A stretch of 19,789 nucleotides of DNA from an uncultured Porphyromonadaceae bacterium. GTDB lineage: Bacteria; Bacteroidota; Bacteroidia; Bacteroidales; Muribaculaceae. The position numbers and the translations under genes were made by a program. The notes below the pieces were generated by a model. It was given only the letters and a program-made list of their open reading frames with translations. It had not been told where the DNA came from and made no database searches. The DNA is taken from the NCBI GenBank assembly GCA_900550645.1, contig URTA01000049.1, positions 1 through 19,789 of the forward strand, written 5' to 3'. Below are positions 1 through 9,000 of this stretch, piece after piece (the first letter of the stretch is position 1; every line of letters begins with the position of its first letter).

Positions 1-42
1 CAGGACTATCTTCGCGACTTGCTCCTGTCTGCTAAATTTTGA
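1..42 (+). CDS. Possible C-terminal end of a plus-strand gene (partial)
   Basis: Frame 1 is open from the window edge and reads QDYLRDLLLSAKF before a TGA at 40-42. The codons (GAC, CGC, CTC, CTG) match the local style, and the stop falls 26 bases before the stop of the convergent helicase gene, as expected for a gene end. Thirteen residues are too few to identify a family, and an open stretch this short can arise by chance. Confidence 0.33.
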   Translation, partial: QDYLRDLLLSAKF

Positions 43-68
43 TGCGGTTGCCCTGTGCGAGTCGGGGG

Positions 69-1463
69 TCAGTCGTCTACGGGGATTGAGGGTTGCAGCA
101 GGTAGACGCGCTCGGAGGCTCGCGTGAGCGCGGTGTACAGCCAGCGGTGGAAGCCTTCGCCTGCGGTGTCAAGCATAATGGCCGCCAGGTCGATGTATAC
201 GTGCCGCCACTGGCCGCCCTGCGCCTTGTGGCAGGTGACGCAGTAGGCGTACTTCACCTGAAGCGCGTTGTAGTATTCGTCTTCCAGCGTCGCCATTGCA
301 CGCTCCGTCGGAGAGCCTTCCTTGGCGGCATATACGCGGCGGTACAGCTCGTTCATTTCCGCAGCGGGGAGGGCAGGACCTTCGCTGCGCAGGCTGCGCA
401 ACATCACCTTGGCGGCTATGACCTCCTCCTCGCGCCCCGGTATGTGCATCTCGACATCGACGAAGTTAAGCCCGTAGGCCTTGTGCAGCCGCCCTATCCA
501 GTCCACGATGACCGTCTCGCCGTTGGCAAGAAACGAGACGCCCTTCATGCGGCGCGTCCAGTAATAGTTGTTCTTGGCTACGATGAGCCGCTCGCCTCGC
601 GTCAGGGGGCTGTCTGCATACATTATCTGCGTGCGCACGGCGTGGTTGATGTCAGCGGCGCGTTTGTTGGAGCGCGTTATTATGATGCTCTCCTCCTTGC
701 CCGCCAGGCTCCACGAGGAGGAAAGCTCGTCGGCGAAGTCGTAGAACGTGACCGTGCGTATGTCGTCAAACCCTCGCGTGGTGAGGCGCGGCAGTGACGT
801 GTCGCCGCACTCTATCAGGCGGCGCACCAGAGTGGCGTTGTGCAGTATGCCGCTGCCCTCGGCCTGGCGTGCCGGCTGGTCGAGGCATCTCCACGTAACT
901 TCCAGCCCTAATGCTGCGAGCGTCCCGGGGTTCATGGCGGGAGAGTCGTCCTGGCCTACGGGGGGCAGCTGCGCCGTGTCGCCGACAAGCACCATGGCGC
1001 ACCCCGGGGCGGAGTAGATGAATCGCACCAGGTCGTGCAGCATCGGCGAGCGTCCACGGTCTGTGACCATAGAGGCCTCGTCTATTATGTACAGCGTGTC
1101 GCGGGCGTTGTTCTTGCCCAGCGAAAACGAGGGCGTGCTGCCCTGGTCGCCGGTACGGAAATATATGTGGCGGTGCACGGTGGCAGCGCGGTGGGCGGAA
1201 TACTTCTCCGCCACCTTGGCAGCTCGGCCTGTCGGTGCGAGGACGGTGCTTTTCATCCCCAGCCGTGTCATCGCGGCTATCAGCGAGCCGACAACGGAGG
1301 TCTTGCCGGTGCCGGCATATCCGTTGAGCATGAACACCTCACGCGGCGAGCGTGCGCACGCAAACCGCGCCAGTTCGCACAGCGTCTCGTCCTGCGCTTC
1401 CGTAGGGACGTAGGGGAGGCAAGCCAGAGCCTCACGGTACAGAGCCGCAGGGTCGAGCATCAT
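69..1463 (-). CDS. RecD-like SF1 DNA helicase / AAA ATPase
   Basis: This 464-residue protein is a superfamily 1B (RecD/Pif1-like) ATP-dependent helicase, probably acting in cytoplasmic DNA repair or recombination. Visible motifs in order are: Walker A GYAGTGKT at 48-55; motif Ia-like APTGRAA near 76-82; Walker B IIDEAS at 126-131; motif III GDTAQLPPV at 161-169; a UvrD_C_2-type segment TCHKAQGGQW at about 410-419; and motif VI YTALTRA at 443-449. It has no RecD2-type N-terminal extension, so it matches the short helicases common in Bacteroidetes rather than the RecBCD subunit. Its ATG (1463-1461) overlaps the TGA of the DAHP synthase/chorismate mutase gene (1462-1460), which implies co-transcription and translational coupling. 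A second ATG follows directly, so the start could be one codon later. The family call is secure; the cellular role is inferred. Confidence 0.93.
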   Translation of the reverse strand: MMLDPAALYREALACLPYVPTEAQDETLCELARFACARSPREVFMLNGYAGTGKTSVVGSLIAAMTRLGMKSTVLAPTGRAAKVAEKYSAHRAATVHRHIYFRTGDQGSTPSFSLGKNNARDTLYIIDEASMVTDRGRSPMLHDLVRFIYSAPGCAMVLVGDTAQLPPVGQDDSPAMNPGTLAALGLEVTWRCLDQPARQAEGSGILHNATLVRRLIECGDTSLPRLTTRGFDDIRTVTFYDFADELSSSWSLAGKEESIIITRSNKRAADINHAVRTQIMYADSPLTRGERLIVAKNNYYWTRRMKGVSFLANGETVIVDWIGRLHKAYGLNFVDVEMHIPGREEEVIAAKVMLRSLRSEGPALPAAEMNELYRRVYAAKEGSPTERAMATLEDEYYNALQVKYAYCVTCHKAQGGQWRHVYIDLAAIMLDTAGEGFHRWLYTALTRASERVYLLQPSIPVDD

Positions 1464-2554
1464 GGCTTCGGGCGGTTGGTTTCTGGCAGGTTGAGTATCT
1501 CGAGCTGGCGGCGGACGCTCTCCTCATGCACAGCCGCCATGATGCGGCGCGTGAACTGCGGCGGCAATCCCAGCTGCTGGCCCATCTCCTCTCTTGAGCG
1601 CATGATGCTGTCGTGCCGCTGTATCTGGACGGCAGGTATGTTGCGCGAGCGTTTGAACTCGCCTATCTCGCAGCTCACCGCCATGCGTCGCGCCAGCACC
1701 TCCAGCAGCTCGCGGTCGCACTCGTCTATCTTCTCGCGCAGAGCCTCGAGTCCGGCAGCCTCTGCATCGCGGCGGCGTATCGTCAGGCTGCGGAGCAACT
1801 GCGTGAACGCCAGCGGCGTGAGCTGCTGGGCGGCATCGCTGAGCGCAGCGTCTGGGGAGGGGTGTACCTCTATCATCAGCCCGTCGAAATCCATGTCGAG
1901 AGCCTGTTGGGCGAGCTGCGCTATCAGGTCGCGGCGGCCGGCAATGTGGCTCGGGTCGCACAGCATCGGCAGGTCGGGCATGCGGCGGCGCATCTCTATC
2001 GGCACGTACCATTTCGGAGGGTTGCGGTACGTTTGGACTCCGTAGCAGCTGAATCCACGGTGGACGGCGGCAAGGCGGCGCAGCCCGGCATTGCAGAGGC
2101 GTTGCACAGCACCTTGCCACAGGTCGATGTCCGGGTTGACCGGGTTTTTCACCATAACGCCCACGTCAGCCCCGCTCTCCGCTATCGCGTCTGCTATCTC
2201 CTGGACTGCGAATGGGTTGGCAGTCGTGCGTGCGCCTATCCACAATATGTCTATGCCGGCATCTACGGCAGCGAGGACATGCCGTCGCGCCCCGACCTCC
2301 GTGGCCACGGCAAGCCCCGACTCGCGCTTGGCACGCACCAGCCACGGCAGGGCCTTCTCTCCTGCACCCTCGAAACACCCGGGCTTTGTGCGCGGCTTCC
2401 ATACCCCGGCGCGGAATATGTCTGCGCCGGCGGCGGCAAGGGCAACAGCGGTCTCCACGACCTGCGCTTCGCTCTCTGCGCTGCACGGCCCTGCAATGAT
2501 GATAGGTGAAGGGGAGGGCTTTTCGCGGTTGATTAGGGGTGTGAATCGTGGCAT
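1460..2554 (-). CDS. Bifunctional DAHP synthase / chorismate mutase (type II)
   Basis: This 364-residue fusion should catalyse the first aromatic-pathway step (PEP plus erythrose 4-phosphate to DAHP) and also the conversion of chorismate to prephenate. The N-terminal domain, about 15-255, is a type I DAHP synthase barrel with IIIAGPCSAES (18-28), the RAGVWKPRTKPGCFEG region (48-63) and the CDPSH metal/active-site motif (199-203). The C-terminal domain, about 262-352, is an AroQ helical chorismate mutase; R273, R290, K301 and R313 have the spacing of the catalytic basic residues of the E. coli enzyme. Such fusions are standard in Bacteroidales, where the mutase domain can act as an allosteric sensor for the synthase. 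It is usually near prephenate genes, but none are in this window. A near-consensus promoter lies at 2591-2622. The stop overlaps the start of the downstream helicase gene. Confidence 0.95.
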   Translation of the reverse strand: MPRFTPLINREKPSPSPIIIAGPCSAESEAQVVETAVALAAAGADIFRAGVWKPRTKPGCFEGAGEKALPWLVRAKRESGLAVATEVGARRHVLAAVDAGIDILWIGARTTANPFAVQEIADAIAESGADVGVMVKNPVNPDIDLWQGAVQRLCNAGLRRLAAVHRGFSCYGVQTYRNPPKWYVPIEMRRRMPDLPMLCDPSHIAGRRDLIAQLAQQALDMDFDGLMIEVHPSPDAALSDAAQQLTPLAFTQLLRSLTIRRRDAEAAGLEALREKIDECDRELLEVLARRMAVSCEIGEFKRSRNIPAVQIQRHDSIMRSREEMGQQLGLPPQFTRRIMAAVHEESVRRQLEILNLPETNRPKP

Positions 2555-2590
2555 CTTTGGTAGCGGCGAGTGTATATGTCAACGCCAGCG

Positions 2591-2622
2591 CGAAATTACG
2601 AAAAAATCCGCGCCGGCGCAAA
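2591..2622 (-). promoter_or_regulatory. Bacteroidetes-type promoter for the DAHP synthase/chorismate mutase gene
   Basis: Read on the minus strand, TTTG (2622-2619) is followed by exactly 20 bases and TAATTTCG (2598-2591). The Bacteroidetes consensus is TTTG, N19-21, TAnnTTTG, so the -7 element has one mismatch. The predicted start of transcription would leave a leader of about 30 bases. The aromatic gene can therefore be transcribed independently of the upstream META-domain gene. Confidence 0.55.
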
Positions 2623-2644
2623 TGCGTGTCTGTATGGGGTGCGC

Positions 2645-3118
2645 TTACTGGTCGCCGTCAGTTGGGGCTGTGCGCGACATCACGGCTACGCGAGTGCCGT
2701 CGGCTGCGGTCAGCGTCAGCGAGCCGTCCGTTATGGTGTAGTGGCGCACAGAGGGCAGCGACTGCAGCACCTTGCGCTCCAGGCTCATGTCGGGGCAGAG
2801 CATCCGCGTCGATATCATGTCATCGCCGAATGTGATGTCTCCAGCGGCGGTGCAGGTGTACGACCCCGACAACTGGTTGCATCCGGCATTGCCGCTCACC
2901 CGTCCGGCTGCGGGGTCAAACATCAGGTAGGGCCATTCCTCGGCAGCGTCGCTGTTATGCACCTCGGAGTCGCCCACGGCGGTGAAATACCATTTGCCGT
3001 CCGTTGCCGCAGCAGAGGCGGTTGCGTCGGTCGCGGCATCCTTTTGGCTCTTGCAAGAGCCGAGCGAGGTCGGCAGCACGGCGGCTGCGAGGAAGAGTGG
3101 CAGAAGTGTCTTTCTCAT
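2645..3118 (-). CDS. META (HslJ-like) domain lipoprotein
   Basis: I place the start at the ATG at 3118, giving 157 residues, because a lipoprotein signal begins there: MRKTLLPLF, a hydrophobic stretch, then LGSC with the lipidated cysteine at 22. An upstream in-frame ATG at 3166 would bury the signal behind 16 residues. After a small Ala/Thr/Asp-rich linker, residues about 42-150 form a META domain: GKWYF, then a GNAGCNQLSGSY core (the usual GCN motif), a STRMLCP segment and a C-terminal strand reading LTLTAADGTRVAVM. META/HslJ proteins are small envelope proteins of poorly known function, in some bacteria linked to heat shock or novobiocin resistance. It is probably anchored in the outer or inner membrane facing the periplasm. 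An inverted repeat lies just upstream of the start. The aromatic gene follows after 90 bases but has its own promoter. Confidence 0.88.
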   Translation of the reverse strand: MRKTLLPLFLAAAVLPTSLGSCKSQKDAATDATASAAATDGKWYFTAVGDSEVHNSDAAEEWPYLMFDPAAGRVSGNAGCNQLSGSYTCTAAGDITFGDDMISTRMLCPDMSLERKVLQSLPSVRHYTITDGSLTLTAADGTRVAVMSRTAPTDGDQ

Positions 3119-3127
3119 AATCAGTAA

Positions 3128-3150
3128 TTGTAAGGTTATATCCCTTACAA
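3128..3150. repeat. 8-bp perfect inverted repeat upstream of the META lipoprotein
   Basis: TTGTAAGG (3128-3135) and CCTTACAA (3143-3150) are perfect inverted copies separated by 7 bases. The nearer arm starts 10 bases upstream of the chosen ATG at 3118. It could be an operator for a dimeric repressor or a leader hairpin controlling initiation. No clear -33/-7 promoter is visible for this gene. Confidence 0.4.
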
Positions 3151-3235
3151 CAACGGCAGACGGCAATTATTATGCACCATGCAAAAAATCACCCGAAAAA
3201 CAGCTTTGGCGGAGGAATAAATGAAAATAAAGTGT

Positions 3236-3243
3236 TAACTTTG
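3236..3243 (+). promoter_or_regulatory. Putative -7 element of the enolase promoter
   Basis: TAACTTTG matches TAnnTTTG and lies in an AT-rich stretch about 105 bases before the enolase ATG. A TTTG occurs at 3205-3208, but the 27-base spacing is longer than the usual 19-21, so the -33 element is weak or absent. The resulting leader of about 100 bases ends in an A-rich stretch just before the ATG, a context typical of well-expressed Bacteroidetes genes. Confidence 0.45.
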
Positions 3244-3348
3244 CAGTCCCAAAGGAAAATGGCGCGAGTCTGCACCCCTGCGGGACATTACAGGTAAAAA
3301 ACAGACGCAAATAGCGAAGTAAAACAAGAACGTAAAATCGAATTTGAA

Positions 3349-4632
3349 ATGAGAATCGCAAAAATCCATGGCCGCGAAATCCTTGATTCACGCGGAAATC
3401 CTACGGTCGAAGTAGACGTATTGCTTGAAAGCGGCGCACGCGGACGCGCTGCTGTCCCCTCCGGCGCATCAACTGGCGTAAACGAGGCTCTTGAGCTCCG
3501 CGACGGCGAAAAGGAACGATACATGGGCAAGGGCGTACAGAAGGCTGTCGCCAACGTCAACGGCCCGATAGCAAGCGCACTGCGCGGAATGAACGCGCTC
3601 GACCAGATTGCGGTTGACAAGAAGATGCTCGAACTCGACGGCACTGCCACCAAGTCAAACCTCGGCGCAAACGCAATACTCGGCGTGTCGCTCGCCGTGG
3701 CTAAGGCTGCCGCTGACTATCTCGACCTTCCCCTCTACAAATACATCGGCGGTGCAAACTCTTACACCCTCCCCGTGCCGATGATGAACATCATCAACGG
3801 CGGCGCACACTCCGACGCACCTATTTGCTTCCAGGAGTTCATGATTCGCCCCGTGGGCGCATGCTGCTTCAAGGAGGGCATACGCTGGGGCACTGAAGTG
3901 TTCCACCACCTCAAGAAAGTCCTCAAGGATCGCGGCCTCGCCACTTCGGTAGGCGACGAGGGCGGTTTCGCCCCCTCGCTCGACGGCACTGAGGACGCGC
4001 TCAACGTCATCATGCAGGCTATCCGTGACGCCGGTTACGAGCCTGGCAAGGACGTGACTATCGCCCTCGACTGCGCCTCTTCCGAGTTCTACAAGGATGG
4101 CGTGTACGACTACACCTGGAAACAGGCTGACGGCAAGAAGCTCACCTCACAGCAGCAGGCTGAATACCTCCGCGACCTCATCTCCAAATATCCCATCGAC
4201 TCTATCGAGGACGGCATGGCGGAGAACGACTGGGATGGCTGGCGCATACTCACCGACATGATTGGCGACCGCTGCCAGCTCGTCGGTGACGACCTGTTCG
4301 TGACCAACGTGAAATACCTCGAGCGCGGCATCGAGGAGGGTTGCGCAAACTCTATCCTTGTCAAGGTGAACCAGATAGGCACACTGACCGAAACGCTCCG
4401 CGCCGTGGAGATGGCGCAGCGTGCCGGTTACACCGCTGTCATATCTCACCGCTCGGGCGAAACAGAGGACTCCACTATCGCCGACATCGCAGTGGCTACC
4501 AACGCCGGACAGATTAAAACCGGCTCTGCAAGCCGCTCCGACCGCATGGCCAAGTACAACCAGCTCCTCCGCATCCAGGAGGAACTCGGCGACGACGCTG
4601 TCTACGGCTACCGCAAGATAGCACGCAAGTAA
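3349..4632 (+). CDS. eno: Enolase (phosphopyruvate hydratase)
   Basis: Enolase interconverts 2-phosphoglycerate and phosphoenolpyruvate in cytoplasmic glycolysis. The 427-residue length is normal. Visible features are: the mobile loop GASTG (39-43); GGAHSD with H154; QEF with E163; GDEGGF with the general acid E204 (202-207); metal ligands D241, E287 and D314; the catalytic base K339 in KVNQIGT; the SHRSGETED loop (366-373); and the C-terminal SDRMAKYNQLLRI segment. Nothing essential is missing. It is a single-gene unit: a divergent promoter region lies upstream and a bidirectional terminator follows 41 bases after the stop. Its product PEP is a substrate of the divergently encoded DAHP synthase, which is probably coincidence of position. 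Confidence 0.99.
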   Translation: MRIAKIHGREILDSRGNPTVEVDVLLESGARGRAAVPSGASTGVNEALELRDGEKERYMGKGVQKAVANVNGPIASALRGMNALDQIAVDKKMLELDGTATKSNLGANAILGVSLAVAKAAADYLDLPLYKYIGGANSYTLPVPMMNIINGGAHSDAPICFQEFMIRPVGACCFKEGIRWGTEVFHHLKKVLKDRGLATSVGDEGGFAPSLDGTEDALNVIMQAIRDAGYEPGKDVTIALDCASSEFYKDGVYDYTWKQADGKKLTSQQQAEYLRDLISKYPIDSIEDGMAENDWDGWRILTDMIGDRCQLVGDDLFVTNVKYLERGIEEGCANSILVKVNQIGTLTETLRAVEMAQRAGYTAVISHRSGETEDSTIADIAVATNAGQIKTGSASRSDRMAKYNQLLRIQEELGDDAVYGYRKIARK

Positions 4633-4673
4633 GCACAACTCCCATACGGCAGCACCGTCTGCCCGAAACATAC

Positions 4674-4716
4674 AAGAGAGGATATGCCGCAAGGCACGTC
4701 CTCTCTTATTATATTT
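4674..4716. terminator. Bidirectional intrinsic terminator between enolase and the AmpG-like gene
   Basis: AAGAGAGGA (4674-4682) pairs perfectly with TCCTCTCTT (4699-4707). Inside it, after a small internal loop, TGCC and GGCA close a GCAA tetraloop (GNRA type). A T-rich tract follows on the plus side. The hairpin sits between the stops of convergent genes and can serve both. Confidence 0.8.
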
Positions 4717-4734
4717 AGCTTTATGGCCTTGCCG

Positions 4735-6048
4735 CTATTTCGCTGTCTTGCGGCCGAAGGTCGGGTCGATGCGTATGCTCGCGCAGACGGCGAATGTGGC
4801 TATGCAGCTCACCATGATCCACCAGAAGAAGTTGACGTAGCCCTGCGCCCCCTCGCCGCCGAGCAGGTTGAACTGCCCCAGAAACTCGTGTATCCACCCT
4901 GCCGCCATGCCCGGAAGCATCATGCCCAGTGCCATGAACGCCGTGCAGAAAGCGTAGTGAGATGTCTTGTTCTCTCCCTGCGCGAAGTAGATGAGGTAGA
5001 GCATGAAGGCGGTGAAACCGAAGCCGTAGCCGAACTGCTCAACCGACACCGCCGCGCCTATCCAGTATATGTTGGCAGGCTGCGTCATCGCCAGCACGCA
5101 GTAGAACACGCACGGCAGCGTCAGGCTGAGCGCCATAGGCCACAGCCACCGCTTCAGGCCGTCGCGGGCTATCGCCAGTCCGCCGAGTATGCCGCCCGCA
5201 AGCAGGGCGATGACCCCGAAGGTGCCGTTTATCCACCCCACCTGCTCTGTGGTCAGCGCAAGTCCCCCCTCTTCGAGTGGCGCAACGAGAAACGGCTGCA
5301 CCAGCTTGATGCACATAGCCTCCGGAAGACGGTATAGCAGCATGAAGCAGAGCGCGGAGAGGATATGCGGCTTGCGGAAGAAGGTCACGAATGTATGGCC
5401 GAAGTCATGGATTATTTTGCTGAAATCCTTGTCGTTGCGCGGCGTGTCGGCGGCAGCTCGCGGCAGGAAGCTCGTATGGTACAGCCACACGAGGAAGAAG
5501 AACACGGCGAGGACACCGAATGTCACTGACCATGCCGCAGGCACGTCGCCGAGCCTCTCCTCGAGTATTCCGGCAAGGATGACAAGCCCTCCCTGCCCGA
5601 GAACGGACGCTATGCGGTAGAACGTTGACCTTACGCCGACATACGCAGCCTGTTCGTGGTCGTCGAGTTCGAGCATGTAGTAGCCGTCGGCTGCGATGTC
5701 ATGCGTGGCGGAGAAGAACGCCATGAGCCAGAACAGCGCAAGCGTGGCGGAGAAGAAGAACGGCGTGGGCAGCAGGAACGCCACCGCTGCCATGGAGCAG
5801 CCCAGCAGCAGCTGCATGGTCAGCACCCACCACCGCTTGGTGCGCAGTATGTCCACAAACGGGCTCCAGAACGGTTTGATGACCCACGGCAGGTAGAGCC
5901 AGCCGGTATAGAATGCCATTTCCGTATTGCTGATGCCCATGTTGACATACATCAGTACTGTCAGCGTGTTGACCGCGAAGTAGGGGAGACCCTCGGCTAT
6001 GTACAGCGAGGGTATCCATGTCCACGGCGATTGTCGGTTCTTCTTCAT
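4735..6048 (-). CDS. AmpG-like MFS transporter
   Basis: This 437-residue protein has about twelve hydrophobic segments and belongs to the major facilitator superfamily, closest in appearance to the AmpG/acetyl-CoA-transporter-like group. Diagnostic stretches are the N-terminal SLYIAEGLPYFAVNTLTVL, then GWLYLPWVIKPFWSPFVD, and the basic loop DILRTKRWW between membrane segments 2 and 3. AmpG permeases import anhydro-muropeptides across the inner membrane for cell-wall recycling. The substrate here is not proven, and AmpG-like proteins in Bacteroidales are often annotated only as MFS transporters. The gene begins 13 bases after the stop of the giant macroglobulin gene, so the two are very probably one operon. 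This links the macroglobulin to envelope or peptidoglycan biology. Confidence 0.85.
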   Translation of the reverse strand: MKKNRQSPWTWIPSLYIAEGLPYFAVNTLTVLMYVNMGISNTEMAFYTGWLYLPWVIKPFWSPFVDILRTKRWWVLTMQLLLGCSMAAVAFLLPTPFFFSATLALFWLMAFFSATHDIAADGYYMLELDDHEQAAYVGVRSTFYRIASVLGQGGLVILAGILEERLGDVPAAWSVTFGVLAVFFFLVWLYHTSFLPRAAADTPRNDKDFSKIIHDFGHTFVTFFRKPHILSALCFMLLYRLPEAMCIKLVQPFLVAPLEEGGLALTTEQVGWINGTFGVIALLAGGILGGLAIARDGLKRWLWPMALSLTLPCVFYCVLAMTQPANIYWIGAAVSVEQFGYGFGFTAFMLYLIYFAQGENKTSHYAFCTAFMALGMMLPGMAAGWIHEFLGQFNLLGGEGAQGYVNFFWWIMVSCIATFAVCASIRIDPTFGRKTAK

Positions 6049-6061
6049 TGTTGTGTCGTTG

Positions 6062-9000
6062 TTACTTTACGCTCACCGTCTTGCCGGCGGAGTGTCCGGT
6101 CACGAGCGGCGCATAGAGCGACTGTACAGTGGCGATGCCGACGGTATAGTCGCCGTCGCGGTCGATGTAGCAGTCATAGCTTATCTGATGCACTCCCTTG
6201 GGGAGGAAGCTGATGAACAGGTTGGTCTGCGAGTTGCGTGTCTCGCGGTATACCCAGGTGCCGTCGGTCTGTGCGTATGACGACAGCTGGTCCACCGGCT
6301 CCATGCATGCTCCGCGCTCGTCGGTTATTGCCACATACTGCAGGTCGCTCGCGTTCTTGACTGTCAGCACCACGCGCACCTTCTGCCCCGTCTTGAGGTC
6401 TTTTGTCGAGAGGCGTGTGCCGGAGGCTGTATTGTCGAGGGCGTATATCTCCTTGGCAATGGAAATCTGGTCGGTGCTTGCCGCCTTGACTTCCTCTGAC
6501 GGAGCGATGTACTGAGCCAGCACGCCTCCCCATGCCGGGTGCGAGCTGTGCTTGGTCACGTGCAGCGTCTTGCCTGCCACCTTTGCCGGGTCGAGCTGTA
6601 TGGCCAACGCGCCGGTGTAGCGTGCCGGTGTGGCATCGTACTTCTCGCCTCCGATGGTGATTTCAGCAGGTTCGCTGTCGGCAGTCCATTCAGAGCCGCT
6701 CGCGAGTATGGCGTGGATGATTTCTGCCGTGTGGGTGTCGTAGCCCCAGTCGCCGTACTGGCGTTGCATGATAAGCCACTGGCGCAGCAGGTCAACCGAC
6801 TTGTCCTGCGGGGCTATCTCGGCGAAGGCCTCGAGCACCTGTGCCGTAGTGATGAGGCGCGGGAAGCCCTGCCAGCCGCTGTTTCGGTTGTCGTAGTACA
6901 TGCCGCGCTCAGGGGAGATGACAGCATACTGTCGCAGCGATTCGAGTATCAGGCTCGCCTCCTTGGCGTAGCCGCTGCGGTGCAGAAGTATCGCTGCCGT
7001 TGCCTTGTCGTAGATGCCGAAGTCGCGCCATGACGAGGCTACTGCCTTAAGTGACTTGTCAAGGTATGCGGCTATGTTCTTGTTCTCCGCTTTCACGCCG
7101 AAGTACTGGCGTATGTAGAGCCAGCGCAGTGCCTCGAGCGGGTAAATCTGTTTCTTGTTGCGGATGTAGCTGTCATACGATTCCTTGTCGATGTATTTCA
7201 CTGCACTGCTTGTCATTTCCGCGAGGTTGCCGCTCTCGCTTTCAGGCATGTAACCCATGTCGGAAATCATGGCAAGGTTGAGCAGAACGCCAGTGGTGAT
7301 GTATACAGACGATTCCATGTCGGGCATCCACGACCAGCCGCCGTCACGTTTCTGCGCTTTCTTGATGTCTGCAATAAGAGTGTTGACGGCCTGTCTGTTG
7401 GCGTTGGGGTCGAGCAGCGAGGTGAGGTGCTGCATACGCATCGTCTCCGCAGCTGCGTCGTTTACCCACACCGTGTTCTCCAGTGCGACGGTCTTCAGAT
7501 GCTCGTCCTTTTGCAGGTTGGATATGAGCGTGGAGTCTGCGCCGGTCTTCAGGGCCTCCGTCCAGTACTGTATCGCCGTGCGCACTTGCGGATATTTGCG
7601 GGATATTCCGTCGGCAAAGGCGTTGCCGAACAGGGCGGAAGCCTTGGCCAGCACACTCTCCGACTTCGGCGTGGAGATTTCGGGCAGCGCGGTGAGGCAG
7701 TGCCATATCGGGTTGTCGCAGTATTGCAGCGTCACTGATGCGTCCTTGTCGTATTTCGGCAGTTCGATTGAGATGTCATCAGCCTCTGTGCCGAGGTAGA
7801 ATGGCGTTGACTCGAACACGGGCGACGAAGAGGGGAGTATGGAGATGATGTCCTGCTCGCCGTCGGTATAGTCGCCGCCAATGGCATAGCAGCGTATGCC
7901 GACCAGCTGCTCGTCGTTTGGCGTGTCGTAGTCTATGGATATGGTGCGTGACGACTTCGGCTGCATTGTCTCTGCTGCGAAGTCCTGACGCTTGATGACC
8001 TTGCCGGTAGCCGGGTCGAACAGCTCGATTACGCCAGCCACCTGCTGCTCGGTGTCGGAATTGTTCATCAGTGTGGCGCGGACGGCGGTCTTGTCGCCGG
8101 TGCGCAGGTATCGCGGCATGTTCCCCTTGACCATTACCGGCTTGGCCGACAGCGCGTCATACGTCGCAACTGCCGAATAGAGGTCGGAGGTGTATGCTGC
8201 GAGCTGCAGCTGCCATGTGGTGTTGAAGTTGGGGACGGTGAAGTTGAGAGAGACGATACCCTCGTCGTCTGTCACGAGGCTCGGGCGGAAGAACGCGAGG
8301 GGATGCTCCGTGTCGCGCAGCTCTACCCCTGACACATCGGCTGTTTCGCTGCCGCCGCCGTCGTTGCCCTTGACGCTCTTGCTTTTCTTCTTCATGTTGC
8401 TGTTGGCACCGTATGCCACCGTCACCACCTCATCCAGTGACAACGACTCGTCTGCTGCGCTTTCAAAGGCTTCGAGGTCAAGGGAGCGACTCTCTCGGAC
8501 AACAATATTGGAGGCTTGAGGCACGGCCAGGCTTCGGAAACCTCTCATTTCAGAATAGGAGTCGCCGCTGTACAGGCTCTTGCCGTACAGGTTCCAGTCT
8601 GGCATGACACCAGCCTCGTAGCGCACATACTCGCAGTCGGTGAATGTGGCATACCCGCTGCTGTCGCTGATGCCGTAAGTGTAGATAGACGATGCGGGCG
8701 AGAAGTACACGCTGCCGCGAGGGTTGAGCGACCAGAAGAACGGCGACAGGGCGTTCAGAGCCTTGTCTGTCATCACAGCCATTACGGGGATGCGTGCGGC
8801 GTTGTCGCCGTTGTACAGCATGCGGAATGACCACTGCTCCTCCGAGCCGGGTCGTATCTTGTCGCGGAATGACTCCACCTTTATCTTCAGCTCGTTGCGG
8901 CTCTCTGCCGGCAGCACCTGCACGGTCTGGCTCTCGGTTTTGAGGTCATGCCCGCCAGCGAAGCGCACCCACACGCGGTTGTCGGCGGCAGGAGCGTCCA

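Noticed and set aside
93..797. 234-codon plus-strand open frame opposite the helicase gene
   Set aside because: It is antisense to a gene with all helicase motifs, and the translation is arginine/valine-rich without recognisable domains. GC-rich codon bias creates such shadows.
1035..2509. Long plus-strand open frames (336 and 298 codons) opposite the helicase and DAHP synthase/chorismate mutase genes
   Set aside because: They span the boundary of two well-supported genes, have low-complexity Arg/Ser-rich or His-rich translations and no family signature.
3244..3348. Possible riboswitch or attenuator in the enolase leader (GTCCC ... GGGAC pairing)
   Set aside because: Only a 5-bp pairing is visible, with no terminator-like hairpin or known riboswitch core, so nothing supports a regulatory RNA.
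7257..7799. 180-codon plus-strand frame inside the macroglobulin gene
   Set aside because: Antisense shadow of the toroid region. The macroglobulin frame is uninterrupted and has clear domains.
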